Source of the DNA: Populus alba
Lineage: Eukaryota > Streptophyta > Magnoliopsida > Malpighiales > Salicaceae
Direction of reading: 5' to 3'
Assembly (NCBI RefSeq): GCF_005239225.2
Contig: NC_133295.1
Location: 6,944,001-7,008,000, forward strand
DNA: 64,000 bases
Both the position numbers and the translations under genes were made by a program. This document shows, in pieces, positions 10,431 to 23,900 of the stretch; position 1 is the stretch's first letter, and each line of letters begins with the position of its first letter. Below the pieces are notes generated by a model. That model was not told the DNA's origin and did not search any database. It worked only from the letters and a program-made list of their open reading frames with translations.

Positions 10431-13400
10431 TTATGTAAGTGTTAAGTTTGCCTTAATGGAAAGAGTTTAATAAGAAATTCTGAGCTGTTATAGCATGTGT
10501 TGTGAGTACCAAAATAAATTGAGGATTGTAGATGGTGTAAATTATGATTTATGAATACTGAAATGAATCAAAGATTCTAGGTGATGAAAGATGGGTTACA
10601 TGATTAATAAAATAGATTAATAAATCTGGACCCCATAAAATATGACAACTTGTGAATCCAAATGAATAATTGATAGAAATTGAAATAAAGGTTGGGTTTG
10701 GGTTGTCAAAAGAAATCAAGGAGTATATAGCTAATATTTGATCACCAATTATGATTATTGAGATGAAATCAAGGAGTAAAAAGTATTGAATTAAATAAAT
10801 AAATATGATTATTTTTAAGCATAAGCCATCTATAAGGAAATGAATTTAATGAATCCAATAGATGAATTCAAGCATGAATTAAAGGTATTGAATGGAATCA
10901 ATAAATTTAAAATTTAATTAAAGTATGAATTTGGGATATGGTATGAGATTAATGAAATACTAAACAAAATTCAAATATGATCTAGGAATATTATAATGAA
11001 TTAATGGATAAGTTTGATATAAAACATGAGTAATGATCATTGGAATATATATCAATGAGTGCATATATGATGTAAATCCCAAGTTTGGAGTATTGAAATA
11101 AATCAAGGAATATGGTTAACCCAAAGCTCAAGGTTTGTTGTTGTTTCTTATTGCAGGTAAATTAAAGCATGATAAAATTATGGGTAGAGTTCTAGTATAA
11201 ATAAAACTATATTGAAACTTCATTAAAATTAAATAATATAATCTTTTGCTTAAATGAAAAATAAAAGAAATATAAATCTCTCACAAGAAGAACATTTATG
11301 CAATGTTTAATTTGTAACATGTGTGAAAAATGAAAATGATTAAGTATAGGGAAGTTCTTTATAAAAAAATAAAATATTTTATTTTATACATTTATGATTA
11401 TTGAAAAAAAGTGAAAATTACATTAAAAAGTTAAAGGTGTTACCATAAATCCATGCAAAAACATAACCAAAACAGCCCTCAATTCTAGCAAGAAATTAAC
11501 CTAATGATCCAAGAAAAATCAACCCAAAAAACAAAAATTTTCCTCTCCAAAAATTAGCAGAACCATGCCTCCAGATCCAGCATAAATCATAACTCATTTT
11601 GGCTCAGTTCTGCCTCTAGTTTTACTAGTTCAATTCTGCACGTGACCATCCTTACTGACACTGCACATGCGCCATTCTAGCCCCATGTCGCTGCCACAAT
11701 GAATATGAAATTGGTGGCAATTTCTTTTCTTATTTTACCTCCTTGTATTAATTAGTTCATCGAGATATCCCCTATGACAATGATTATGAAAGTAGTGTTA
11801 AAGCATTGTATATGGACACATTACACGAAGATGTGAAGATTTTATTGAAGATATAAATATATACATATTTCCTTGTAGACATGGAGAATTTCTTTGGAGG
11901 CACGTAAAATTCTTTGGGAAACAATATTTTGCTTTAACTAAAATGCTCAAAAGATTTTATCATGCAAGTAAAGATACAATTTAAAAAAAAAAAATTAATC
12001 TCATTTAATGCTCGTAGGGATATTTCTTTATTTGTTTAGGTTGTATTTCCTCATTTTTAAATTGTTGGAGGTGATCTATAACGATCAATATTTTTCTTTT
12101 TTTTCAGAACATGACATTCCTAGTACTATAACCATTATCATAGTGGAAGAAACAAAATTTATTAAGGTTATTTATGTTTATGGTACTCTTCATAGGAGAT
12201 GAGTATCGCATAAATTATTTTTTCTTAATAGAAAATAATACCTAAACACTTATGGTGGTAAAAACAAATGTAGTTATAAAATCAGGGAACATCATTCAAT
12301 CACAAATGGATCCTTTGGTGTTCCTTTTAAATGCTTTAGGGCTCCTAGAAAATCGATGGTGGTTAGGAGATTCTTCTCTTTATGGATGGAAACAAGGGTG
12401 TTCTTGTTTGGTTATGCTTGTTTTTTCAACTTGAATATAGTTTTCAATCACCTATTTCATATTAAAAAGAGCTCAACCAGGGAGAGTATACAATTGTTCT
12501 CATAAAAATTAGTTATAAACCTCGCTAATCAAGGCTTCAATATTAATGAATTTAAGTAAACTTCTCACGTTGAGCATTCTTACTTTGATACTCTTATATT
12601 TTCATTGTGTGATGATGAATAGTTTAATAATACTTTTTTTAGCCAGTATAATTTTACTGAAATGGAAGATGAGTTTGGCGCTAAGATTATAAAAGTTAAG
12701 GATGAAGTTAGACTCTAATCTATGATACCAAGTCCAAACATATCCATGGAATATTGTCATAAAGACTTTGCACACAACATTATTGTCTTATGTTATAAAC
12801 TCTATAATGCTTCACATTTTTTGTATGCACTCTCTTAAGCTTGTAAGACCATGGTTTTTGTCTAAGTTAACCTTTATGAAGATACAATCTTTAGAGAGAT
12901 GAGTATATAGCATTAAATGACAAAATGGAGAATCTCCCACTTGGTGGAAGTGATGTTCATTCTTAGGAGCTCATGCAATTATTAATCTTATCTCTTATCT
13001 AGGTGTTTTTCTATAAGGAGCATGCAAATGAAATTCATAGGGAAATTGATAGTAGTAGCCACCTATGTGGCTAGGACTTACTGAGGAGTGTCTTTATACC
13101 AGGAGAAACTTCTTCAAAGAATTAGCATACAAGTGTTCTTGTACCTACTTGTTTCCATATTGTTCTTCCATATCCCTTCAAGAAACTAGATCCAAATCTA
13201 TTGTTGTATAGCTAAAACAATATTAATGAGCACTTTCACTTCTTGAGAGAGCCAGTGAAGATCTGGAGTACTTATGGTAGGAAGGTTAGTTAATCTTTCA
13301 TGTCCTAGATTTTCTAAGTCATTGGCCATGAAAATAAATTTTTGGTGATAGGTGTGAACGAGAGTGAACTAACTTTTGTTCAAGTTCTCACAAATAGCCT

Positions 13401-13649
13401 CATTGATGAAGTCATGAAGACTTCACACAAAATTGGACTTTCCATGGTTATGTTTTGGGCTTATAAAGTGGTTGGATTGACGTGGTTAACCAGCTGATGT
13501 GATAATGAACTTGTCCACTACTTGACATGACTAGACTTGACCATTGGTTTAGTGGGTTGACATGGTGACTTTATCACTCACCTACAAAAACATGTTTTGT
13601 ATTAGAATAGGAGGGCTCTTCGATGCTTAAATAATAAATGTAGGAGAAA
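10431..13649. other. Spacer without recognisable genes
   Basis: The sequence is AT-rich. Short motifs such as GAAAT.AATCAAGGA recur loosely between about 10500 and 11110, perhaps decayed repeats. Two plus-strand open stretches near 12008-12434 (60 and 64 codons) have no known domain. The composition from 12900 to 13600 is less AT-rich and may be decayed transposon sequence, but I could not assign it. Confidence 0.45.
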
Positions 13650-14541
13650 AAAAGTGATGCGGACCAACCCAGAAACACCAGCAAGGACCCATTACATGTT
13701 CCAAATGGACCAATGACTCAGTCCAAGACAAAGACATTGAAAGACGCATTGAATGCATTGGTTTTGACAGTTTCCACCAAGTCAGAATTAGAAGGTCCAT
13801 TGGAGTATCAAGAGGAGATCCTAGTACATCTTATCCATGTGTAAGAGGGGTCCAATACAACCTATTTGGGCCATGAGATAAGGACAGCAAAGGAAACAAA
13901 AGAATCCTACTACAACTTGGAAACAACATGGTGGCTACCTTTTCCTTTCGTTTCTAGGATTAAGGGGCTGCATGGAAGGCTATAAATAAGCCTTCAATCA
14001 GTTCTATACTATTTTAGTTCATTCTCTTCTTCTCATGGCAGAACATGGATTTAATATTAGGAGCTTTATTTTATTTTGTTAACTACAGCCCAAGGCTTGT
14101 TTGGGCTTAATTAATACTTTGTTTTAAGCTAGGATCCAAAGCTTGTTTGGATTAAGTTATGGGCTTTTTAAATAATTTTTTGGGCCAATTTTGAGTGGAC
14201 CTCATATAAGTCCATATAAGGGGTCCATTAGGATTAATTCTTCAGGAACTATTTAAACTCATGTAAGCCAAAATTTTGGCAGCTTTGATGAATATTATTC
14301 TGAATTTTTCAGTTTTAACGTGTGAGAGTGATTCTTGCATTCTTCAATTCTTGAACGAACTGAATATGACTTATCGAAGATTAACTGGCTTCGTGGCGTC
14401 ATTCTACTCATTCCAATAGTGTTGATGCCTTGGGGTAGATTTCCATTGTGTCACACTTTTATCAGACCTCTTTTAGCTTTCTGGGATCATATCTCAATCT
14501 TGATTGTGGGTTGTGTGACCACGTGATCACGAGGTTCGCAT
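13650..14541 (+). mobile_element. Gypsy 3' fragment: polyprotein tail plus LTR remnant
   Basis: At about 13698-13830 the plus strand reads VPNGPMTQSKTKTLKDALNA, the closing stretch found at the C-terminus of many plant Ty3/gypsy polyproteins (GPMTRARAK type), then runs into stops. What follows looks like an LTR: a TATA-like CTATAAATAAG at about 13979, repeated GCTTGTTTGG(G/A)TTAA phrases, and an end at about 14541 (CGCATCA) resembling the CATCA ends of the 1665-8580 element. The LTR start is not defined and no second copy is seen, so this is a truncated remnant. Confidence 0.55.
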
Positions 14542-14722
14542 CAAGAAGTATGTTAAGCATGAAAATAATGGAGAAGATGAGTAGTGTAATAGGTGAGCAA
14601 GATGATCTATTTTATGTATGGAGTCCTGTTGTATGGACTTATTTATGAGTTGTGTCATTGCTTATATTCACTTACCTATTGACTCGAGGTATTTATATGC
14701 TCTAGTCACATGAGCTTACCTC

Positions 14723-14767
14723 GTAAAGAGTGGAGAGATAGTAAAGAGTGGAGAGATAATAAAGAGT
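14723..14767. repeat. 18-bp tandem repeat
   Basis: GTAAAGAGTGGAGAGATA occurs twice in tandem (14723-14740 and 14741-14758), and a partial third copy (ATAAAGAGT) follows. A related GATAAGTGGAGA lies slightly further on. Confidence 0.7.
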
Positions 14768-15820
14768 TACCTCGTGATAAGTGGAGAACAATAAGTTGAT
14801 GGTTGTTATATCATTGATGGAGAGGTTGGTGATTGAAAGATACCTTTTGAGGTAACATATTGGAAGGAAATATTGAAAGAAATATTTCTACAAAAACATA
14901 AGATTATCTTGTCCCAAGCTTACACTGACCTAATTTACAAGAAACTAAAAGAACACATAGCAAGGAAAAAATAGGGGGTTGTAGTTGAACAGCACGAGGA
15001 TGTATTGAATCTCAAGTTAATACTTACATAGATGATTGATTAAGTAATAACAAGTGCAAATTTAAAAGGCCTGAGCTTTTTCTCTTTTTCTTTTTTAAAT
15101 ACTTTCATCAGCTATTGTTTAAAAAACAAAACACAACAAAGAAAAAAAAAAGAATTTGTGCAATAATTTTTCCATCTCAAGAACAAATCTACCTTAAAAT
15201 TAAAATGCAACAACATGGTAGCTTATAGACTTTACTGTTATTTGACAAATCAATTGATACCCTAAAACCAGCTCAAGTAAAAAGATTAATAAGAAATTAC
15301 ATTTTCACAATCGGTCACTATTCACTTGACAAAAAGATCAACTCTTAAGAGTTAGCAAGGCCATGGACTCGATGGCAAATCATAATGGAGCGTGGGTCGG
15401 AATCATAGTTTTAAGAGTGTGGCCAAAATTACATGAAATGGGAGACTTGGAATCTCTTAGGGACCTCTCCCTCTCAATTCGAACTCTTCCATGATGGAGA
15501 ATGTGGCACTTTGCAAGGAAAAAAGCGAAGCGTGATGACCCCAGGGGGAGATTTTTCTGTATACTTCTCCAAATATGATATAAATATGACAAACTTGCCC
15601 TTGCAATGTATACAAAGGAGTCCTCATCAAATTGATAGTTGGACACCCCACCAATTATCCTACACACCAATGTTTCTCCTCCTTATCCTACGCACCCTTT
15701 CTTTTCCCAGCAGAACCCCATAACTAGAGGGGGGAGGGATCGTAATGCATCCATTGACATACTTTTTATCACCATATCATACCATATATTGACCTAAAAG
15801 AATTGTGGAGCATACACGCT
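14768..15820. other. Spacer and upstream region of the MYB gene
   Basis: No gene is supported. Overlapping open frames on both strands at 15380-15723 mirror one another and lack recognisable motifs. The stretch directly before 15821 includes the likely promoter and 5' leader of the MYB-related gene, but I could not place a TATA box with confidence. Confidence 0.45.
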
Positions 15821-16493
15821 ATGGCAAGTGTAGTTACATGGACAAGAGATGAAGAGAAAACTTTTGAGAATGCAATAGCGATGCATTGGATTGATGAGGA
15901 TTCAAATGAGCAATGGGAAAAGATTGCTTCAATGGTGCCTAGCAAAAGTCTTGAAGAGTTGAAACTACACTACAAAATACTAGTAGAAGATGTTTGTGCT
16001 ATAGAGGCAGGAAACGTACCAATACCAAATTATGAAGGAGAGGAAGCCGCATCTTCAACTAAGGATCTTCATGGACTTTCTGGGACGATGACTACCGTTA
16101 AGAAATTGAATTGTGGTTTTGGAAGTGGGTTTGTGGGGTTAGGTCATGAGTCATCCGGACATGGAGGCAAAGGAGCATCAAGATCAGAACAAGAAAGAAA
16201 GAAAGGTATTCCGTGGACAGAAGAAGAGCATAGGTAAGTCCATGTCTATCTACTTTCTCTTCGGATTATATTTAAACTCTCCTTCATGTTATGGTAATTA
16301 CCAGTATAAACGAACAAAGTTGATTAGTTTAATGTAGCAGACAGTGACTGCTTTTGGTGTAGCAGTTCATTGGCTGGTTGCAAACTTTAAGTGGAACTAG
16401 AATCTTGTGTTTCTTCGCAAACCACATGTTAATTTTGTACAAGGTTTTTTTTTTTTTTTTTTTGAATAATTAGTTCGGCACTGGCCTAATCTA

Positions 16494-16525
<32 letters not shown>

Positions 16526-17020
16526 GTCATTTCTTTTCCCTTCAGGTTATTTCTACTTGGTCTTGACAAGTTCGGCAAAGGAGATTGGAGAAGCATATCA
16601 AGAAACTTTGTCATATCAAGAACACCAACGCAAGTGGCAAGCCATGCTCAAAAATACTTCATCCGATTGAACTCAATGAACAGAGATAGGAGGAGGTCTA
16701 GCATCCATGATATTACAAGTTTGAACAATGGAGATGTGTCTTCTCATCAAGCACCAATTACTGGTCAACAAGTGAACACAAGCCCTGCTGGTCCCGCTCC
16801 TGCTATGGGACCGCCAGTGAAGCATAGGACACAAGCCCATATGCCTGGTTTAGCCATGTATGGCCCGCCGCTTGGACACCCAGTTGCCCCTCCTCCAGGT
16901 CACATGGCATCGGTTGTTGGAACTCCGGTCATGCTTCCCCCACCTGGACACCATCCCCACCCTCCCTACGTAGTTCCTGTTGCTTACCCAACGGCACCAC
17001 CAAAAACAATGCATCAATAA
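15821..17020 (+). CDS. MYB-related transcription factor, SHAQKYF (SRM1/DIVARICATA) type
   Basis: Two exons: 15821-16233 and 16546-17020, joined in phase (AG|G, Arg138) by a GTAAGT..TTCAG intron, giving 295 aa. Residues about 5-58 form a first SANT/MYB-like repeat ([13 protein letters not shown]...WEKIA). Residues about 130-180 form a second repeat ([26 protein letters not shown]) ending in the signature SHAQKYF at 170-176, followed by [12 protein letters not shown]. The C-terminus is rich in Pro, Gly and His. This arrangement is that of plant I-box/TATCCA-binding MYBs, and the sequence most resembles Arabidopsis SRM1, linked to salt and abscisic acid responses. It should act in the nucleus. 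The ATG at 15821 is the first in frame. The intron holds poly(T) and CT runs. The gene converges on the HDA15-type gene. The family call is secure; the exact orthologue is an inference. Confidence 0.93.
16492..16524. repeat. (CT)n microsatellite in the MYB intron
   Basis: CT repeats with two interruptions lie just upstream of the intron acceptor. They may act as its polypyrimidine tract. A run of about 19 T lies at 16445-16463. Confidence 0.85.
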
Positions 17021-17971
17021 GGATTTTGAAAGGAGGGGTGTTGCTAAGAGGACTTTATTTTTCCTAGCTGGGTACTGAAAATGAAGATTCATTCATCAAG
17101 AACATGATCAACAAGATGTAAGGTATCAGGTACTCTGCATTTTTTATCATTGAAATTTTGTATTCTATGCTAATCATAACTGCTTAATTTATCAAACATC
17201 TCAACAAGATCAGTGATGACTGCTCTGATACTTTGTATTTCTTCTGTCAAATATCTCCCTTCTGCCTCTAAAAAAATTACAAAACAATGAGAACTCCATC
17301 TGAAAAACCGAGACAGTACAAATACATTTCGAAGCACAATTGACTGGTTGTCCAACTTCAACAAGAGAGAAACAAGGCATTTCTTAAGTAATTTCCAACG
17401 ATCTCCGTTTAACATAATATTTTGTACTTAAATTAACGGGCCACTAAACACTATAACACGTTCATTAGTTGTATTGTTTTATCTTTTTTCAATTAATTTT
17501 CATTTTCATACCCGCCGGATTTTGAAAATTTTTTATTTTAAAAAAAACTGGGGGCTTCAGCACATTTTGATCATTTATCAACAAAAAGAGAAACAAATGA
17601 AGGGACAGCAATTTGTTCAAAAAACAGAAGGGGGCCAAAAGGCGCGGAAACGAAACTCACTTTTCAGAGGCTTTAGAGCAACGCAGCAAGCACAAATCAC
17701 TACCACTAAGGTGTAGCAGTCGTACAGAACTAGAAGTTACTGATATACAAAATTTCAGACTACCACTACGATGAATGAAGAGAAGGTTTCCCCTTTGATT
17801 TTACATGAAGACGCCTAACAAGGATATGATACAACAGCCTCTTTCTTCCCCATTTCCACCATATGGGTGGTTCGGTCCTCTGCCGCTTTTTTATTTGTTT
17901 TCCTGCAGGTATTTAGAGTAGTGAAAACACAAACGGAAAATCTCTAAACATCTTTCCGAGTCAAAATTTGA
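17021..17971. other. Convergent intergenic region between the MYB and HDA15-type genes
   Basis: This holds the 3' untranslated regions of both genes. A minus-strand open stretch at 17170-17415 (81 codons) ends in EEIQSIRAVITDLVEMFDKL, and a plausible intron acceptor (TTTTTTTAG) lies inside it just before the EAEGRYLTEE segment. It may be an orphan exon or a gene fragment. I do not recognise it. Confidence 0.4.
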
Positions 17972-20900
17972 CTACAAAGTAGAGAGAAGGGCATTGTAGA
18001 TCTGAACCATCAAAAATCGAATAAACTGAAAGATAGCACGCAGGAATTTCTCACTTGTATTGCAGTATGCTCCCCATTGGGATTGCAATTTTGCATAGCT
18101 TGATCCAAGAGATGGCCAGAAGTTCATTTGAATCTTCATGACTTCCAGAACAGTTTGAAGACCAGCTCTTGAAGGTGCAATGTTTCCCAATTCAGATCCA
18201 GGACCTTCACCCAGCAATACCTTCTCAACAAACGCCCAGTCAGTGAAGTAATTAGATTTTAGACAACAAAGGTCAGTTTGGAGACCCTAGAGTCAGATGA
18301 TTTTTGGAGCTTAGCAGGTACCACTTGGACTTGGCTGCCATGGTATCGCCACCCCTATATCTTTTTTAACATTTTCAATCATGTAACTTCTTCATGGTGC
18401 ATGCAGAGTTATGGAAAGTAAATTTCGATTCATATATAGGTCTGCCATCCAAATTTAAATGTTTTTATCTATGACGAGTTTATATGATTTCAGGTACTTG
18501 AATATTCACCTTGATCACTGAGGTGGCAGAAGATGATATTGAACGTAGATTGTATCTGCAACAGATGAAATTATTTTCATGTGAACTCAGTTGACATGAG
18601 ATAATTATAATAAAGTTAAAGAGTCAACTAGTAGACAAACCCGCCCTCTAGAATAACAAGCAACTTTCCACCAGTAAGAGTATACAGCATATCTGTCATT
18701 CGTGAATAGCCAGCAGGAGTTACCTACAAAAACATCATTGCTGTGTCAATGTGACGAACCATCAAGAATAAAAGAACCATAGAAGTAGATATGGTATTCA
18801 TGGAACATCAAAAGAAAAAATGGCAATAAAGTCGATACTTTTTTTTATGGACAGAGCTCCTTCAGTTCTTTGCAAGCAATTAATGCATCATTAGACTATT
18901 TTACAACACGATGAAAATTACCAAATAGCTCAGTAGAAATAGTATATCTTGTGAAATGAGAAGACAGGAAACAATTGCAAACAGTTCAGTCCAAAAGCAA
19001 AATCCTTACATCACAGCATCCCAGAGGATCCCCCCTTGCAGCATCAAATCCAGCTGATATGATGGTGAAATCTGGAGCAAACTCAGTGGCTGCAATCATG
19101 TTGTTCAAGCATCATTGAATGTTTTAGGCATGAAAGACATGGCACTTGTTATGAGAAACAAAATGACTGCAAACCATACAAAACACTGGAACAAAGACAA
19201 GATGGTAAACATTCCATGGAAAGATATAACAAAGCTTCGTTCACAAACGCATAACAAATACTTAACTGTAGTTTCTTACACAGGCAACAAGAAATATTAG
19301 TAAGCATTACAAAATCACCTCAGCAAAGAGCATCCTGCACCTAAGCATGCTTATGGTGAACCAACACGACACTAGAAATTAATACACAGACAGCACAATA
19401 GCACATGGTTTTAGAAGAAACGTTTACGACCTCAAGTTTTCCTTGCCAATCTAGCTACTTTATGCCAGACCAGCAGTCCATACTATATCTTCATCACCCA
19501 AAGGCCAAATTACATAATAGAGCACTGATTATAGCCAGACAATTGATGCTCTTCTAAATATTTTTAAAATAAAAAATAGCACAAGCAAAACAACCCACTT
19601 CCACATAGAAGCAGATTTCAACATTTAGCATGCAAAATCCATTAATATTTTACAAAACAAGCAGTCTTTCCCAAACCTGGTTCCTCCAAGGAAAAACTAG
19701 AACTATATACAAAATTGCCAAAGCACAGACTGCAGACAATCCCTTGTAAATTTAATTCACATTTCTGAAATAACAACAGAAGAGATCAACCTATAGGTAG
19801 CACAAGGTTTTGAAAAGCAAAAATATAATCATTATCACCAACTCCACCACGACTCCAGGGAATATTTACACAGGATCCTTCTGCACCATTTCTACCAACC
19901 TGCAAAAACATCCATGAACATTTACCACACTCGAAGTAAGATGCTAAAAATTAATAGAGCATATATATGAAGATATATAGGTCAATGATAATTACACAGC
20001 ATGTAAAACCAAATTAACCAGAAGAGAAAAATACTAGTAAGAAAAAATGTATCATCCTAAAAGTGTCCCAATTTTAGATGCAGCTTTGCATATACACCGA
20101 GCTTGCACATTAGGATGTTCTAATATTACTTTGCATAAATTTTTTCCCTTCTCTTTTCATTACATTTTTTTTCAGTCAATCTTAGATATTTCCTTTTCAT
20201 TTTTTTATCAAATGTTTATATATCTTCCCTCTCTATCTTAATGGCTAAACATCCTCAGGAATTATAACACATCATCGACAGAGCTATCATTTTAGGAAAT
20301 GGATTATTGAACTCTCAACTAAGGATAGGTCTAACTACAATAAGAACAACCATTCTCAAAAACAGAATTAAAAACAAAGACAAACAAAAAAAAAGAAGAA
20401 GAAACCAAATCACAGTGATAATAAAAGCAATAGTACTAATAAAATAACTGAATAACAATATCCAGTAGCAAGGGATACTCTTTAAGTCATTGGAGATGAA
20501 ATATGAAATATTTCAATAAATGCACTTCTCCATTATCAGTTCATGAAAACTTTTCATTGAAAAGCTCGATAAACAAAGTTGCATTGCCCTACACATTCAA
20601 TCAGTGAATATGTCCAGCACAATGAATTCAGTTTCTTGGATCATAGTGCCATTCCCTTCAAATGAACTCGTAGTAGGGTACAGCAGGGAAAAAGACAGGC
20701 AAATTTCAATTCTTGGATATACAGAGGTAGTAAGAGAATGGTTTATGTGTTCCTCTATAGATTCCTTTTAGTTAAATGGGGAGCCTTAATCCTCCTTTTA
20801 ACAAGTAAAGCAAATGGTGTGATGAGTCAAATACCTCATTAGCAGAGCCAGTGCCAGGATAGAACTTTCCCCCCTCATGTCTATGCAAAGATATGTATAA

Positions 20901-23900
20901 AACCTATAGATATATGCAAGTCAATCAGCAAAAGCACTTAACACACAAACAAAAGGAGAAAAAAAAACCATTAAATGCAGCAAAGGAGAGAAGATAACCA
21001 GAGCATGTTTAGAATGCTTAAATTGTGCTTTATAACAGACTGCTGCTCTGCATTACTGAAGGAAATCTCTTTAATGCTTCAAAATTCTCTATAATAGGTG
21101 TTTCCATTGCATAATTCTAAAACATTGCCAAAAGTACACTTCTAGGCACTAGAATTACCTCATTTTACTCCATTTCAAAAACAAATTGATGGGGTTGATA
21201 AAAAGACAACAGGAAAACGAATTGCAAATCAACTTCTAACACTATATAGTGTGTAGCTCATTCATTAGGATGGGTATAGAAATTTTTACTCAGTTTCAGG
21301 AAAAGGAACATATTTGATCTCCTTTAGTATTATTTAGATTACAAAACATATTGTACAGCTCACCGATTTGTTCTGATCAAATATTTCTTGTGTGCCATTT
21401 CCATGATGGACATCCTGCAAGAATCATAGTAGAAGTATAAAAAAAAAAAAAAAAATCAGCTTACTGGTCAAAAGCAAAGAACAAAGACTGGCAACAAAAA
21501 GCATCAAAAGCTGTCAGCAAAAAAAAAAGTATCAAGTGCAGTCAACAAGGACATTACCCAGTCAACTATAAGCACCTTCTTGGCACCAGCAGCCTGAGCA
21601 GCTAATGCAGCAACTGCGGCATTATTATGAAGACAAAATCCCATTGCCTCTCTTACACCAGCATGATGACCAGGAGGCCGAACCTAATTGATATTAAATA
21701 TCATTAAGAACATAATATAGACAGTTCCTCCACCCCTTGACAATACCAACAAAATTACATAACATGCAATCAGAGATACCATAGCAAAACCATTTTTCAC
21801 CCGTCCTGAGAAAATTGTTGAAGCAAGATCAGCACACAATCCTGCCGCAAGCCTAGCAGCACATGCTGAATGCTCATTAGCATACGTGTCAGGAGTGAAA
21901 TAACTGCCAACAAACCAACCAATTAATCATATAACCAGTCTCATCATAGAACCAACAAGTTCAAAGAAAATGGTGCCTTTAACAACATACCAATCAAGGA
22001 ATGTGAAAGTGTGACCCAAGAGGGTAAATTAAACAAAAACACCGTTCTTATGACATTTAGACAGAAAACTTAGGCAAGAGAGGGGAAGCAGAAAAAAGAA
22101 AAGGAAGAAGAAAAGAAAGGGAAACGAAAACAAAATATCAAAAAAGCTCAAACCTTTTAAGGGAAAAATCAGAAATAATCCATAAACCAAAGAGCAAACA
22201 AGCCTGAACAAAATTATAGGCCCAGGACAGGTATGAAATCTTCAAAAGCTAAATTTATACAAATGATTGAGACATCTCAACTCCTTAAAGATCAAATTAC
22301 CCTCCAAATAAACCATGTAAAAGGCCATTTAAACCCCCATCAAAAAACCAGAATTTGACACCCCCATAGCTTACAATTCCTTGCACACATCCAATCAGCG
22401 ATGTCTTTACAGCATTACAGTAGACCCCAACATTGAGAAATTAGGACAGCATTGCAAGGGCAAACAAGAGAGCAGAAACACATGCACCTGTACAGCACAG
22501 ACATACCTGGAGAAAATATGGCTTGTGAGTTCTACATCTTGAATGTGTTCCAACGAATGCACCTAGAATATCAAATGACCTCATCAAAGACATTATCATT
22601 GTTTTCATGATTACCCAACACATTTCAGACAATAAACCTATTAGACAAATGCATGGATATCATTAGCACTCGATAATGCTTATCACTCACCATTTGAAGT
22701 TCTTCTCGGGTAATCTCTCTTGCAGAAATTGGGTAGCATCTTCCAGGAAATAACCCTGCATAAATTAGTGATTGTTGTCAAGTTGCTAATAGATAATAAA
22801 GGGAATGCCAAAACTATTAGACAATCCGTCGATTATACAATAAAAGTTCAGTGATTGTATGGAACAAAGGAAGACAAACAGGAACTAATATTTCATTACT
22901 TGGGACTTTTATTGTGTATGATTATTTAGAATTATTTAGGAATTCTAGTACTCATTATCTAGCAGTTAAAATAGGAATTTAGCTTATTTTAGTTTTATTA
23001 TCAAGACTATTTATAAGAGGGAAAAACATATGTACCAGCAGTTGCAAGGCTAGCAGCAATAGCTCGAAGGCGATCAGATCGTTCTGGGTGGGGATGTGAC
23101 TTCATTTGAACCTGCTTGGACATAGCGATCACCAAGAATAATTAACTAAATTAAGTGATCAGGAAGAAAAGAAATTCCCATCAACTTCCCTTGCAATATC
23201 ACAGACAGGTAAATGACATATGACCATCCATGACAAATTACAATGCATCAAAGTCAAATTCAAAATCTATGTTTTAAACTGTGAAATTAGATACTATTGC
23301 CACTACATAAATTATTTTTGATGTTATACAGCTGGTTCACAATGTCACAAGCTTTGGCAAGGGCAGCAATCCAACCAGAAATCACTAGATTTCCATCACT
23401 CCCTCAGTGAGAAACAATTTCCATGTCTCTACCATTTACATCTTGCTGAAGTGTCCTATTAGCCAATATATGTTTCAAAGTAATCCACAAATCCATGCCT
23501 TAAATCACGCCTAAATGCTTGCAATTGCAGACAAGGATGGCAATTCTTTTTCCCAAGTTTACTCTTGCCAATGGAATCAAATTGAAAATGCAGTTTTAAT
23601 CATCACCAGTAATAAGAGCATTGAGTATTGGTGGAAGGAGCAGAAGCAAGTATACATGGTATTTCATCCCAAAAACTGTGTATGCAAATAATTTTGTGTT
23701 CGCATAGGTCTAAATGCATACAAACTCCTTTACTTTACGATGCCATCAATAAAGAATTTTAAAGATCTAGTTATTGAACCGTTTTTGAATATTTTGATGT
23801 TTTCTGTAAAACTAGTCTACTTAAGAATTTGTCTTATTTAGAAATCTAAGCTTATTTAGGAGCTCTATTATTAATCTAAGCTTATTTAGGAGCTCTATTA

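Noticed and set aside
15380..15723. Overlapping 96-codon open frames on both strands upstream of the MYB gene
   Set aside because: The frames mirror each other, contain no known motif and lie in a likely promoter. Base composition alone explains them.
15803..15820. N-terminal extension of the MYB protein to 15803
   Set aside because: The codon at 15803 is TTG. The ATG at 15821 is the first proper start.
16850..17092. Minus-strand 80-codon frame across the MYB gene
   Set aside because: It is the antisense shadow of the proline/glycine-rich exon 2, which is clearly the coding strand.
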